From the NCBI GenBank assembly GCA_023426365.1, contig JAFAAW010000141.1, forward strand, positions 1 to 63,769: a DNA stretch of 63,769 nucleotides, written 5' to 3'. Made by a program: the position numbers and the translations under genes. The notes beneath the pieces were generated by a model. That model had not been told where the DNA came from. It made no database searches and was given only the letters and a program-made list of their open reading frames with translations. This DNA is from Pseudomonadota bacterium (GTDB taxonomy: Bacteria; Pseudomonadota; Alphaproteobacteria; Rhodospirillales; Magnetospirillaceae). How positions within the stretch are numbered: position 1 is the stretch's first letter; each line of letters begins with the position of its first letter. Positions 1 to 11,015 of this stretch are shown one piece after another.

Positions 1-10
1 CAGCGCCCCC

Positions 11-1627
11 TCACATATTGGGATAGTTCGGCCCGCCGCCGCCTTCCGGCACCACCCAGTCGATGTTCTGGGTCGGGTCCTTGATGTCGCAGGTCTTGCA
101 GTGCAGGCAGTTCTGCGCGTTGATCTGCAGGCGCGGACCCGTGGCCTCGGCCACCACCTCGTAGACGCCGGCCGGGCAATAGCGCTGTTCGGGCGCGTCG
201 TAGAGCGCCAGGTTGACACTGATCGGCACCGCCTCGTCGCGCAGCTTGAGGTGGATCGGCTGGTTCTCCTCGTGGTTGGTGTTCGAGATGAACACCGAGG
301 ACAGCTTGTCGAAGCTGATCTTGCCGTCCGGCTTGGGGTAGTCGATCCGCGGGCATTCCGACGCCCGCTTCAATTGCGCGTGGTCCGGCTGGTGGCGCAG
401 CGTCCACGGCGCCTTGCCGCGCAGCACATAGGTGTCCAGCGCCGAATAGGCGATGGCGGCGTACAGCCCCCATTTGAACGACGGCTTGATGTTGCGCACC
501 GCGTACAGTTCGCGCCACAGCCACGATTGCCGCAAAAGCTCGGGATAAAGGGTGGCCTCCACGCCCTCGCCGGCCAGCAGCCCGACGATGGCTTCCGCCG
601 CCACCATGCCCGATTTCAGCGCCGTGTGGCTGCCCTTGATCTTGGGCACGTTGAGGAAGCCGGCGCTGTCGCCGACGATCACGCCGCCCGGGAAGCTCAG
701 CCGGGGGATCGACTGGAAGCCGCCCGCCGAGATGGCGCGCGCCCCATAGGCGATGCGCCGCCCGCCCTCGAACAGCGGCCGGATGGCGGGATGGGTCTTG
801 AAGCGCTGGAACTCGTCGAACGGCGACAGGTGCGGGTTGGCATAGCCCAGCCCGACCACGAAGCCCACCACCACCTGATTGTCCTCGAGGTGGTAGAGGA
901 ACGAGCCGCCATAGGTCTTGGCGTCCAGCGGCCAGCCCACCGTGTGCACGATGGTGCCCGGCTTGTGCTTGCCCGGCTCGACCTCCCACAATTCCTTGAT
1001 GCCCAGGCCATAGGTCTGCGGATCGCAGTCCCGGCGCAGGTCGAAGCGCTCGAACAGGGTCTTGGTCAGCGAGCCGCGCACGCCCTCGGCGAAGATGGTC
1101 TGGCGCGCGTGCAGCTCGACGCCGGGGGTGTGATTGTGCGTCGGCTGGCCGTCGCGCCCCACCCCCATGTCGCCCGTCGCCACGCCCTTGACCCGGCCGT
1201 CGTCGTGGTACAGCACCTCGGCCGCCGCGAAGCCGGCGAAGATCTCCACGCCCAGTTCCTCGGCCTGCGCCGCCAGCCAGCGGCACAGATTGCCCAACGA
1301 GATGATGTAATTGCCGTGATTGTGCATCTGCGGCGGCGTCGGCAGGCGGAACGCCCCGCTTTCCGTCAGGAACAGGAAGCGGTCTTCCCGCGCCGGCGTC
1401 TCCAGCGGCGCCTCGCGCTCCTTCCAGTCGGGGAACAGCTCCGCCAAGGCGTGCGGCTCGAACACAGCCCCCGACAGGATGTGGGCGCCCACCTCGGCCC
1501 CCTTCTCCAGAACGCACACCGAAAGCTCGGGCGCCAGTTGCTTCACCCGGATGGCCGCGGCCAGCCCGGACGGACCGGCACCCACCACCACCACGTCGAA
1601 TTCCATGCTCTCGCGTTCACTGCTCAT
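11..1627 (-). CDS. Electron transfer flavoprotein-ubiquinone oxidoreductase (ETF-QO)
   Basis: Inner-membrane-associated flavo-iron-sulfur enzyme that passes electrons from reduced ETF to ubiquinone, linking acyl-CoA dehydrogenation to respiration. The 538-residue protein is full length for the family. The N-terminal FAD-binding Rossmann motif VVVVGAGPSGLAAA is at about residues 11-24. The C-terminal 4Fe-4S ferredoxin-like segment has cysteines in CPAG and CLHCKTC near the end. An in-frame GTG lies one codon upstream of the chosen ATG; ATG at 1627 is preferred, with a weak AGG about 7 bases upstream. It is followed upstream on the same strand by etfA and etfB, so the complete electron outlet for beta-oxidation is encoded together. 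Identification is firm. Confidence 0.95.
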   Translation of the reverse strand: MSSERESMEFDVVVVGAGPSGLAAAIRVKQLAPELSVCVLEKGAEVGAHILSGAVFEPHALAELFPDWKEREAPLETPAREDRFLFLTESGAFRLPTPPQMHNHGNYIISLGNLCRWLAAQAEELGVEIFAGFAAAEVLYHDDGRVKGVATGDMGVGRDGQPTHNHTPGVELHARQTIFAEGVRGSLTKTLFERFDLRRDCDPQTYGLGIKELWEVEPGKHKPGTIVHTVGWPLDAKTYGGSFLYHLEDNQVVVGFVVGLGYANPHLSPFDEFQRFKTHPAIRPLFEGGRRIAYGARAISAGGFQSIPRLSFPGGVIVGDSAGFLNVPKIKGSHTALKSGMVAAEAIVGLLAGEGVEATLYPELLRQSWLWRELYAVRNIKPSFKWGLYAAIAYSALDTYVLRGKAPWTLRHQPDHAQLKRASECPRIDYPKPDGKISFDKLSSVFISNTNHEENQPIHLKLRDEAVPISVNLALYDAPEQRYCPAGVYEVVAEATGPRLQINAQNCLHCKTCDIKDPTQNIDWVVPEGGGGPNYPNM

Positions 1628-1712
1628 CACGGCACCTGCGGAAGGAAAAAAAGAGGGGACGGGCGGTGGTTGCCATCGGGAGAATGCCCGCCCCCTCCAA
1701 GTCGCGGCCTCG

Positions 1713-2651
1713 TCAGGGAGAAGGGAGGGCCGCCGAAAGCTTGGGCAATTCGGTGAACAGGTCGCCCACCAGGCCGTAATCGGCGACCTGGAAGATGGGC
1801 GCCTCCTCGTCCTTGTTGATGGCGACGATCACTTTGCTGTCCTTCATGCCGGCCAGGTGCTGGATGGCGCCCGAAATGCCGACCGCGATGTAGAGGTCGG
1901 GGGCGACGATCTTGCCGGTCTGGCCGACCTGCAGATCGTTCGAGACGAAGCCCGCGTCCACGGCGGCGCGCGAGGCGCCGATGGCCGCGCCCAGGCGGTC
2001 GGCGATGGGTTCGAGCAGGCGGAAATTGTCGCCCGACTGCATGCCGCGCCCGCCCGAAATGACCACGCGCGCGCCGGTCAGTTCGGGGCGTTCCGACACC
2101 GCCAGCTCCTGGCCGACGAAGGCCGAGACGGCCGGAGCCGCGACGGCCGCGACCGGCGCGATCTCGGCCGCGCCGCCGCTGGCGGCGGCGGCGTCGAAGG
2201 CGGTGGTGCGCACGGTGATCACCTTGATGGAGTCGCTGGAGCGCACGGTGGCCAGCGCATTGCCGGCGTAGATGGGGCGCACGAAGGTGTCGGCGGACAG
2301 CACGGCGATGATCTCGGACACCTGCTGTACGTCCAGCAATGCGGCGACGCGCGGCATCACGTTCTTGCCGGTGGTGGTGGCGGGCGCCAGCAAGGCGGCG
2401 TATTCGCGGGCCAGGCCGGCCAGCAGCGGCGCCAGCACCTCGGCCAGCGGATGGGCATAGCGGGCGTCGTCGGCCACCAGCACCCTGGCGACCCCGGCCA
2501 CGGCGGCGGCGGCCTGGGCGACCGCCTGGACATCCTGGCCGGCCACCAGCAGGTGGACGGGGGCGCCCAGACGGGCGGCGGCGGTAACTGCGTTCAGCGT
2601 GGCCGGCTTGAGCGCGCGGCCGTCATGTTCGGCGAAAACCAGGGCGGTCAT
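1713..2651 (-). CDS. etfA: Electron transfer flavoprotein subunit alpha
   Basis: Larger subunit of the soluble ETF heterodimer, which accepts electrons from acyl-CoA dehydrogenases and delivers them to ETF-QO. The 312 residues are typical. The C-terminal FAD-binding domain is clear: SGGRGMQSGDNF at about residue 200 and GQTGKIVAPDLYIAVGISGA near 245-265. The start ATG lies 2 bases after the etfB stop codon, so the two subunits are probably translationally coupled from one messenger RNA. The ETF-QO gene follows about 85 bases downstream. Confidence 0.96.
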   Translation of the reverse strand: MTALVFAEHDGRALKPATLNAVTAAARLGAPVHLLVAGQDVQAVAQAAAAVAGVARVLVADDARYAHPLAEVLAPLLAGLAREYAALLAPATTTGKNVMPRVAALLDVQQVSEIIAVLSADTFVRPIYAGNALATVRSSDSIKVITVRTTAFDAAAASGGAAEIAPVAAVAAPAVSAFVGQELAVSERPELTGARVVISGGRGMQSGDNFRLLEPIADRLGAAIGASRAAVDAGFVSNDLQVGQTGKIVAPDLYIAVGISGAIQHLAGMKDSKVIVAINKDEEAPIFQVADYGLVGDLFTELPKLSAALPSP

Positions 2652-2653
2652 GG

Positions 2654-3403
2654 TCAGATCACCTTCGCTTCGTTCTTGAGCTTGTCCACCAGGGCGGCGA
2701 CGTCGGCCACCTTGATGCCGGCCTTGCGCTTCGGCGGCTCCTCCACCTTCAGCGTGAACAGGCGGGGGGCGACGTCCACGCCGGTATCGGCCACCGGCAC
2801 CACCGAAAGCGGCTTCTTCTTGGCCTTCATGATGTTGGGCAGGGACGCATAGCGCGGCTCGTTCAGGCGCAGGTCGGTGGTGACGATGGCCGGCAGGGTC
2901 AGCGACACCGTTTCCAGGCCGCCGTCGATCTCGCGCGTGACGGTCGCCTTGCCGTCGGCCACCGCCACCTTGGAGGCGAAGGTGCCCTGCGCCCAGCCCA
3001 GCAGCGCGGCCAGCATCTGGCCGGCCTGGTTGGAATCGTCGTCGATGGCCTGTTTGCCCAGGATCACCAGATCGGGCTTTTCCTGTTCCGCCAGGTGCCG
3101 CAGGATCTTGGCCACCGCCAGCGGCTGCACCTCGTCATCGGTCTGCACCAGGATGGCGCGGTCGGCGCCGATGGCCAAGGCGGTGCGCAGGGTTTCCTGG
3201 GCCGCCGCCGGGCCGATGGACACCGCCACCACCTCGCCCACCACGCCCGCTTCCTTGAGGCGCACCGCCTCCTCCACCGCGATCTCGTCGAAGGGGTTGG
3301 CGGAATATTTGACGTTGGCGGTTTCCACGCCGGAATTGTCGGCCTTGACGCGGATCTTGACGTTGTAGTCAACCACCCGCTTGATCGCCACCAGGGCTTT
3401 CAT
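2654..3403 (-). CDS. etfB: Electron transfer flavoprotein subunit beta
   Basis: Smaller ETF subunit, 249 residues, beginning MKALVAIKRVVDYNVKIRVK, which is characteristic of the family. The AMP-binding region and the ILGKQAIDDDSNQ recognition-loop segment (about residue 120-135) are present. Two ATGs are possible, at 3412 and 3403. The AAGGAG ribosome site directly abuts the first and lies 9 bases before the second, so 3403 is the better start. The reading frame stays open far upstream but with non-native composition. The SDR gene ends 14 bases upstream, suggesting an SDR-etfB-etfA operon. Confidence 0.95.
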   Translation of the reverse strand: MKALVAIKRVVDYNVKIRVKADNSGVETANVKYSANPFDEIAVEEAVRLKEAGVVGEVVAVSIGPAAAQETLRTALAIGADRAILVQTDDEVQPLAVAKILRHLAEQEKPDLVILGKQAIDDDSNQAGQMLAALLGWAQGTFASKVAVADGKATVTREIDGGLETVSLTLPAIVTTDLRLNEPRYASLPNIMKAKKKPLSVVPVADTGVDVAPRLFTLKVEEPPKRKAGIKVADVAALVDKLKNEAKVI

Positions 3404-3417
3404 CGCGTTCATCTCCT

Positions 3418-4239
3418 TCAGTCCACGAACAGGTCGGTCATCAGCTTGCCGCCCGGCTCGGCGGCATAGGCGGACAGGTCGGTGACGCCCTCTTCCGCCA
3501 GCACCTGCTCGTCGATGAAGAAGTTGCCGGTGCACTGGCGCGACGGCCGGGTCAGGATGGCGTGCGCCGCATCGGCGACGATGTCGGGGGTGCGGCAGTG
3601 GCCGGGCTTGATGGCGCCGCCCAGCATGGCCAGGGCGGCGGTGTCGATCACCGTGCGCGGCCACAGCGCGTTGGCGGCGATGCCGGCGTCGCGGAACTCG
3701 CCGGCCCAGCCCAGCACGCACAGGCTCATGCCCATCTTGCTGATGGTGTAGGCGACGTGGCCTGCGAACCATTTGGGGTCCAGCGACGGCGGCGGCGACA
3801 GGGTCAGGATGTGCGGGTTGGCCGACTTCTTCAGGTACGGCAGGCAGGCCTGGGTGGTGGCGAAGGTGCCGCGCACATTCACCGACATCATCAGATCATA
3901 GCGCTTCATGGGCGTGTCGGCGGTGCCGGTCAGGTTGATGGCGCTGGCGTTGTTGACCACGATGTCGATGCCGCCGAACGCCTCGGCCGCCTGGGCGGCG
4001 GCGTCGGCCAGATTGGCCTCGTCGCGCACGTCCACCACCAGCGGCAGCGCGCGGCCGCCCGCCGCCCTGATCTCGTCGGCGGCGCTATGGATGGTGCCGG
4101 GCAGCTTGGGGTGGCTTTCCACCGTCTTGGCGGCAACCACGATGTTGGCGCCGTCGCGGGCGGCACGCAGCGCGATGGCCTTGCCGATACCCCGGCTGGC
4201 GCCGGTGATGAACAGGGTCTTGCCGTTCAGCGAACGCAT
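3418..4239 (-). CDS. SDR family oxidoreductase (HSDL2-like)
   Basis: Short-chain dehydrogenase of 273 residues. It has the NAD(P)-binding motif TGASRGIGKAIA at about residue 10, the NNASAI segment near 95, and a YTISKMG catalytic Tyr/Lys motif near 165. The usual catalytic Ser position reads LSPPPS, as in the hydroxysteroid-dehydrogenase-like-2 group. That group is associated with lipid metabolism, but its substrate is unknown. The start is fixed by a strong GGGGAGGAC ribosome site about 6 bases before ATG 4239. Position directly before etfB supports a role in acyl-CoA or lipid breakdown, which is an inference. Confidence 0.85.
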   Translation of the reverse strand: MRSLNGKTLFITGASRGIGKAIALRAARDGANIVVAAKTVESHPKLPGTIHSAADEIRAAGGRALPLVVDVRDEANLADAAAQAAEAFGGIDIVVNNASAINLTGTADTPMKRYDLMMSVNVRGTFATTQACLPYLKKSANPHILTLSPPPSLDPKWFAGHVAYTISKMGMSLCVLGWAGEFRDAGIAANALWPRTVIDTAALAMLGGAIKPGHCRTPDIVADAAHAILTRPSRQCTGNFFIDEQVLAEEGVTDLSAYAAEPGGKLMTDLFVD

Positions 4240-4385
4240 TTCGAGTCCTCCCCGCCGCTCCAAGGCGGCGTCTGATGTTTCTGTTTTCCGGCGCACCGGG
4301 CGCCCGTCGGTGATGACGCGCCGCTTTTGCCGCGGCTTGGGCCGCTTGTGATACCAACCGGCCATGACTTGGCCGGTCGTATTGT

Positions 4386-4432
4386 CCCTCGCCGGGCGCC
4401 CCCTCCGGCGGCCTGGCCGCCGCCGCAATGGC
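4386..4432. repeat. Dispersed GC-rich palindromic repeat, copy A
   Basis: Intergenic segment containing CCCTCGCCGGGCG, CTCCGGCGGCCTGGC and a CAATGGC end. It matches copies at 16466-16512 and 46160-46205. The copy is preceded by an ACCGGCCA/TGGCCGGT hairpin (about 4358-4378). It is the least conserved of the three. It may act as a REP-type element; no function is shown. Confidence 0.6.
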
Positions 4433-4475
4433 GGCCGGATACCGGCCAACAGGTCAAATCAAAGATTGTCCGGTA

Positions 4476-5021
4476 TCATTCGGCGGCGCGCAGCGATGCC
4501 GCGCCGTCGAAGGCGGCGCCATCCACCGCACGCCATTCCCCGGCCCAGGTCGGCACGGGCGGCGGCGCGCCCGCGAACCCCAATTCCCTGGCCACCTGGT
4601 CGGGCGGCACGATGCCGCCGCCGGCCAGGAAGGCCGCCCGCACCACGGCAAGGCAGGCGGTCACGCCGTCCGCCTCGATGCGGTGTTCGATGTAAATCCA
4701 GCGGTCGTCCCAGCACAGCATGCGGCTGACGAGCTGGAAGCGCTGGAACGGCCTGAGCGGCCGGCGATAGCGCACCAGCGCGCCGCCGATCACCGCCTGC
4801 CAGCGCTTGGCGATCATGGGCCGCCACAGCCCGCAGCGGGCGATCAGGTCGAACCGGCCCAGATCCATCAGCGCCAGATAGCGGGCGTTGTTCATATGGA
4901 CGTTGATGTCCAGATCGTTGGGCCACACCCGGAACCGCAGCAGCGAAGCCTCGGTCATGGACAGGCGCCGCCGGAACAGGCCAACGATCAGAACCTTGAG
5001 CAGGCGAAACCAGAGATTCAT
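4476..5021 (-). CDS. Hot-dog fold acyl-CoA thioesterase family protein (THEM6-like)
   Basis: 181-residue protein resembling the thioesterase group with a short N-terminal hydrophobic or amphipathic segment (residues 1-20). The hot-dog motif WPNDLDINVHMNNARYLALMD lies at about residues 33-53; its Asp and HMNN residues are those expected for acyl-CoA thioester hydrolysis. The likely role is hydrolysis or turnover of acyl-CoA; chain length cannot be deduced. It sits between the SDR and the acyl-CoA dehydrogenase on the same strand, consistent with the lipid-catabolic neighbourhood. The start ATG at 5021 lacks a clear ribosome site. Confidence 0.8.
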   Translation of the reverse strand: MNLWFRLLKVLIVGLFRRRLSMTEASLLRFRVWPNDLDINVHMNNARYLALMDLGRFDLIARCGLWRPMIAKRWQAVIGGALVRYRRPLRPFQRFQLVSRMLCWDDRWIYIEHRIEADGVTACLAVVRAAFLAGGGIVPPDQVARELGFAGAPPPVPTWAGEWRAVDGAAFDGAASLRAAE

Positions 5022-5080
5022 CCGTCATACCCCCACCCCGGCCCTCCCCCGGCCGGGCCGAGGGAGGGGGAGGAGTTGAG

Positions 5081-6871
<1,791 letters not shown>

Positions 6872-6963
6872 GGTGTTGTTCCTATCGTTCTGCGGCCTGC
6901 CCCCTGCCCCGTCGCCGCCGGGCCCAGCCCGGCGGTCCATACGGGAGAGAGGGGCGCGCGGGA

Positions 6964-9288
6964 TCAGTTGCGAAGCGGCTTGCCGGTCATCAGCATGTGC
7001 TCGACGCGGGCGAGGGTGCCGGGATGGCGGACCAGGCGCATGAAGCTCTCGCGCTCCAGCTCGTAGAGCGCGTCCTCGTCCACCTGGGCGATGACGTCGG
7101 TGTCGCCGCCGGTCAGCACGCCGGCCACGGCACCCGACACCACCTCGTCATGGGCGGTCGCCTTGCCCAGCCGGCGGAAGCCGGCCACCGCCATCTCCAG
7201 CGCCACCTTGCCCGACGGCCCCGGCAGGGTCAGCGGGGCCGGCGGCTCGGGCGCCACGTAATCCTCGGCCAGTTGCAGGGCCTTGGCCTTGGCGTCGGCC
7301 AGCAGGCGATAGCGGTTCATGGTGATGCCGTCATGGGGGCGCAGGAACAGCATTTCCTTGGCCTCGGCCGCCGACTTGGCGACGGTGGCGGTGCTGATCA
7401 GCTCGAACGCCTTGCCGACCGCCGGCATGGGGCCCTTGGGCAGGCGGCCCAGGGTGGACCAGCGGGTCAGCATCTCCTTGCAGCCGCCCCAGCCCGGCAG
7501 CAGGCCGACGCCCACCTCGACCAGACCCATGTAGGTTTCCGCATGGGCCTGCACGGCGTCGCAATGCAGCAGGATCTCGCAGCCGCCGCCCAACGCCATG
7601 CCCGACGGCGCGCCGACCACCGGGAAGGGCGCGTATTTGAGCGCCTTGTAAGCCTGCTGGCCGGCGGCCACCATGTTCTCGATCTCGGCCCAGGCGGCGA
7701 TGTTGGCGGCGAACAGGGCCAGCCCCAGATTGGCGCCGACCGAGAAATTGCTGCCCTCGTTGTAGATCACCAGCGCCTTGAAGTCCTTTTTGACCCGGCG
7801 GATGGACTTGGTCAGCAGGTCCATGATGTCGGGGTCCAGCGCGTTCATCTTGCTGGTGAATTCGAAGCAGGCCACGCCGTCGCCGATATCCCACAGGGCG
7901 GCGGAGCCGTTCTTCAGCACCGGCTGGCTCTTCAACTTGATGTCGGCCAGCATGACCACGCCGGGGGCGCGGACCAGGTCGCGGTACTGGCCGTCCATGC
8001 CCAGCACCTGACGGGTGCCGTTCTCGACGCGATAGAAGGTGCGGCCCTGGGCGGTCTTCAGGATGGCGGGCACCGGCATGCCGGTGGCCTCCAGCTTGGC
8101 GGCCAGCCAGTCGGCGCCCACCTGGTCGATCAGCTCGAACGGGCCGAACTTCCAGTTGTAGCCAAGGCGCATGGCCTCGTCGATGGCCTCCACCTCGTCG
8201 GCGGCGTCGCCCACCAGGGCGGCCGCATAGGCCAAGGTCTGGCCCAGCACCCGCCACGCATAGCGGCCGTGGTTGCTGTCATGGTCGAGCAGCCGGGTCA
8301 GCTTGCGGCCCATGGCCTTGACCGCTTCCACGTCGGCCTTGCGGGTGGCGCGGTATTCGCCGGTGGCGAGGTCAATGCTTTCCTTGGCCTTGTTCTTTTC
8401 GCGGTTGACGCGATAGAAGCCGCCCTTGCCCTTACGCCCCGTAAAGCCGTCGGCGATCATCTTCTCCACCAGCGGCAGCGGGCGGTTGAGCGCGTGGAAC
8501 GGGTCGTCCTTGGGCAGCGCCGCGGCCAGCGAGGCGTTGACGTGCGGCATCAGGTCCAGGCCGACCAGATCGAGCAGCCCGAACACGCCGGTCTTGGGGA
8601 TGCCCATGGGCCTGCCGACGATGGCGTCCACGTCCTCGATGTCCAGGCCCGCATCGACGGCTTCCACCACCGCCGCCTGCAACCAGTAGACGCCCAGGCG
8701 GTTGGCGATGAAGCCGGGGCGGTCCTTGCAGCGCACCACCGACTTGCCCAAGGACATGTCGGCGAAGCGCGACACGGTGTCCAGCGCCTCGGCCCGGGTC
8801 TTGGCGCCGCCCACCACTTCCAGCAGGCGCATGTAGCGCGGCGGGTTGAAGAAGTGGGTGATGACGAAATCCTGGGCGAAGCTGTCGGGCAGGCCCTGGA
8901 CCAGGGTGGCCAGCGGAATGGTCGAGGTGTTGGACGACACCACGCTGCCCGGCTTGCGAACCCTCTCGATCCTGGCATACAGCGACTGCTTGACGTCCAG
9001 GCGCTCGATGACCGCCTCGACGATCCAGTCGCACTCGGCCAGCAGGTCAAGGTGATCGTCGATATTGCCGGTGGCGACCAGCTTGGCGGCCGCCTTGCTC
9101 ATGAACGGCGCGGGGTCGGCCTTGAGCATCCTGGCCACCGCGCCCTCGGCGATGGCGTTACGGTTGGGATTGTCCTTGGCGACAATGTCCAGCAGGACGA
9201 CGGGAATTCCCGCATTGGCGACATGGGCGGCGATGCCCGCGCCCATGACGCCGGCGCCGATCACGGCGACCTTGTTGATGTCCGTCAT
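6964..9288 (-). CDS. 3-hydroxyacyl-CoA dehydrogenase / enoyl-CoA hydratase fusion (FadN-type)
   Basis: Bifunctional beta-oxidation enzyme of 774 residues. The 3-hydroxyacyl-CoA dehydrogenase half comes first (VAVIGAGVMGAGIAAHVANAG at about residue 7; STIPLATL and FNPPRYMRLLEVV near 120-150). The crotonase-like half comes last (NFSVGANLGL and GMALGGGCEIL near 510-570). This order is opposite to classical FadB and matches the FadN type. Start ATG 9288 lies one base after the thiolase stop (TGA-T-ATG), so translation is coupled to the upstream thiolase gene, and both partners of the multienzyme are made together. Confidence 0.93.
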   Translation of the reverse strand: MTDINKVAVIGAGVMGAGIAAHVANAGIPVVLLDIVAKDNPNRNAIAEGAVARMLKADPAPFMSKAAAKLVATGNIDDHLDLLAECDWIVEAVIERLDVKQSLYARIERVRKPGSVVSSNTSTIPLATLVQGLPDSFAQDFVITHFFNPPRYMRLLEVVGGAKTRAEALDTVSRFADMSLGKSVVRCKDRPGFIANRLGVYWLQAAVVEAVDAGLDIEDVDAIVGRPMGIPKTGVFGLLDLVGLDLMPHVNASLAAALPKDDPFHALNRPLPLVEKMIADGFTGRKGKGGFYRVNREKNKAKESIDLATGEYRATRKADVEAVKAMGRKLTRLLDHDSNHGRYAWRVLGQTLAYAAALVGDAADEVEAIDEAMRLGYNWKFGPFELIDQVGADWLAAKLEATGMPVPAILKTAQGRTFYRVENGTRQVLGMDGQYRDLVRAPGVVMLADIKLKSQPVLKNGSAALWDIGDGVACFEFTSKMNALDPDIMDLLTKSIRRVKKDFKALVIYNEGSNFSVGANLGLALFAANIAAWAEIENMVAAGQQAYKALKYAPFPVVGAPSGMALGGGCEILLHCDAVQAHAETYMGLVEVGVGLLPGWGGCKEMLTRWSTLGRLPKGPMPAVGKAFELISTATVAKSAAEAKEMLFLRPHDGITMNRYRLLADAKAKALQLAEDYVAPEPPAPLTLPGPSGKVALEMAVAGFRRLGKATAHDEVVSGAVAGVLTGGDTDVIAQVDEDALYELERESFMRLVRHPGTLARVEHMLMTGKPLRN

Positions 9289-9289
9289 A

Positions 9290-10426
9290 TCACACGGCCT
9301 CCAGAACGGTGGCGATGCCCTGGCCGCCGCCGATGCACTGGGTGGCAAGGGCGAACTGGCCGCCTTCGCGCTTGAGCAGGCTGGCCGCCTTGCCGACGAT
9401 GCGGGCGCCGGTGGCCCCCAGCGGATGGCCCAGCGCGATGGCGCCGCCATCGATGTTGACGCGCGACGGGTCCAGCTTCAGCTCGCGCATGCAGGCGATG
9501 GCCTGGCTGGCGAAGGCTTCGTTCAGTTCGACCACGTCCACCTGGCCCGCCTCGATGCCGGCGCGCGACAGCGCCTTGAGGCTGGAGCCGACCGGGCCGA
9601 TGCCCATGATCTCGGGATCGCAGCCGCACACTGCGACCGAGCGGATGGCGGCCAGCACCTCCAGGTTATGGCGGCGCGCGTAATCCTCCGAGCAGATCAG
9701 CACGGCGGCGGCGCCGTCGGTCAGCGGCGACGAGGTGCCGGCGGTGACCACGCCGGCGGCATTGAAGGCCGGCTTGAGGTCGGCCAGGCTTTCCAGCGTG
9801 GTTTCCGGGCGGATGCAGCCATCGGCCGCGACGATGCCCTTCCGGCCGGTGATGGCGATGATCTCGTCGCTGAACTTGCCGGCGTCGCGGGCCGCGCTGG
9901 CGCGCTGGTGCGAACGGACGGCGAATTCCTCCTGCTCGCGGCGGGTGATTTCCCACTTGGCCGCCACGTTCTCGGCGGTGTCGCCCATGCCCATGTAGGC
10001 GCCGGGCATCTCGGCGGCGAATTGCGGATGGGGCAGCGGGTTGAAGCCCATCATGGGCACCCGGGTCATGCTTTCCACACCGGCGCAGATGAATGCCTCG
10101 CCCGCCCCCATCTGAATGGCGCCGGCGGCGACGTGCACCGAACTCATGGAGGAGCCGCAGAAGCGGTTGACCGTCATCGCCCCCAGCGAACGCGGCAGGC
10201 CGGCCATCAGGCTGACCAGACGGGCGACGTTGAAGCCCTGCTCGCCCTCGGGGAAAGCGCAACCGAGGATCAGGTCCTCGATATCATCGGCCGGAACGCC
10301 GGTCTTGGCGACCAGCCCGCGCACCACCTGCGCGGCCAGTTCATCGGGACGGACGGAGGCCAGCTCACCCTTCTTGGCGGGGGTGAACGGCGAGCGCGCG
10401 TAACCGGCGACAACCACCTTCTTCAT
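9290..10426 (-). CDS. Acetyl-CoA C-acyltransferase (thiolase)
   Basis: Thiolase of 378 residues that performs the last step of beta-oxidation, cleaving 3-ketoacyl-CoA to acetyl-CoA. The nucleophilic Cys is in NRFCGSSMSSVH (about residue 87), the His loop is NEAFASQAIA / GGAIALGHPLGATGARI (about 300-345), and the second Cys lies in ATQCIGGGQG near the C terminus. A ribosome site (GGAGAATCG) precedes ATG 10426. It is the first structural gene after the MerR regulator and is coupled to the downstream multifunctional enzyme. Confidence 0.93.
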   Translation of the reverse strand: MKKVVVAGYARSPFTPAKKGELASVRPDELAAQVVRGLVAKTGVPADDIEDLILGCAFPEGEQGFNVARLVSLMAGLPRSLGAMTVNRFCGSSMSSVHVAAGAIQMGAGEAFICAGVESMTRVPMMGFNPLPHPQFAAEMPGAYMGMGDTAENVAAKWEITRREQEEFAVRSHQRASAARDAGKFSDEIIAITGRKGIVAADGCIRPETTLESLADLKPAFNAAGVVTAGTSSPLTDGAAAVLICSEDYARRHNLEVLAAIRSVAVCGCDPEIMGIGPVGSSLKALSRAGIEAGQVDVVELNEAFASQAIACMRELKLDPSRVNIDGGAIALGHPLGATGARIVGKAASLLKREGGQFALATQCIGGGQGIATVLEAV

Positions 10427-10499
10427 CGACGATTCTCCGTGTTTTTGTTTTGGAGGAAGGCCGTCGGGAAGAAGGCGATCTGGGCGCCGGCTGCCTTCC

Positions 10500-10895
10500 C
10501 TAGGCCGTGTTCATGTCCACGCCCTTGTGCTTGAGCGAATCGAGGCTCATGCGCTCGATCTCGCGCAATTCGTCCAGGCTGGTCTGCACCGCCTGAAGCT
10601 GGTCCTCGAGCTGGGCGATTCGCCCGCGGACCTTGGTGACGAGAACCCGCAACTGCTCGACCTGCGTGGTGTCCACCACGTAGAGATCGAGAAATTCCTT
10701 GATGTCCTTGAGCGAGAACCCAAGCCGCTTGCCGCGCAGGATCAGGATCATCCGCGCCCGGTCGCGATGGGTATAGACCCGCGTGTTGCCGGCCCGCTGA
10801 GGCAGGATCAGCCCCTGATCCTCGTAGAACCGGATGGTCCGCGGCGTGACGTCCAAATCCTTCGCCAGCTCGGTGACCGAGTAGATCTTTTCCAT
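10500..10895 (-). CDS. MerR-family transcriptional regulator (LiuR-like)
   Basis: 131-residue DNA-binding regulator. The winged-helix domain starts at MEKIYSVTELAKDLDVTPRTIRFYEDQGLI (residues 2-30). A helical linker and a long C-terminal coiled coil (about 80-125) follow. It has no Cys cluster for metal sensing, so it belongs to the small-ligand MerR group. MerR proteins of this shape beside acyl-CoA genes (LiuR) control branched-chain amino acid or fatty acid degradation; by analogy the ligand would be an acyl-CoA. It lies 73 bases upstream of the thiolase gene on the same strand, so it may lead the operon. Palindromes at 14108 and 15179 are candidate operators. The start at 10895 fits the family; its ribosome site is weak. 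Confidence 0.88.
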   Translation of the reverse strand: MEKIYSVTELAKDLDVTPRTIRFYEDQGLILPQRAGNTRVYTHRDRARMILILRGKRLGFSLKDIKEFLDLYVVDTTQVEQLRVLVTKVRGRIAQLEDQLQAVQTSLDELREIERMSLDSLKHKGVDMNTA

Positions 10896-11015
10896 GACCC
10901 GCTTTATTCCTAAGGTACGTCTGGTTACGCGCAGGGCCATAGGTTTCCCTGCACGTCACCTTCATACCATGGATAATCGTCGTGGCCATAGCCATCATCG
11001 CTGCCTGCCGGGTGT

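Noticed and set aside
101..1756. Long rightward open frame of 551 codons opposite ETF-QO
   Set aside because: It is antisense to a certain gene, rich in Arg/Gly/Ala/His, and arises from the high GC content that removes stop codons. Similar long shadows oppose the genes at 7-9 kb, 11-14 kb, 16.8-19.7 kb and 42.3-44.8 kb.
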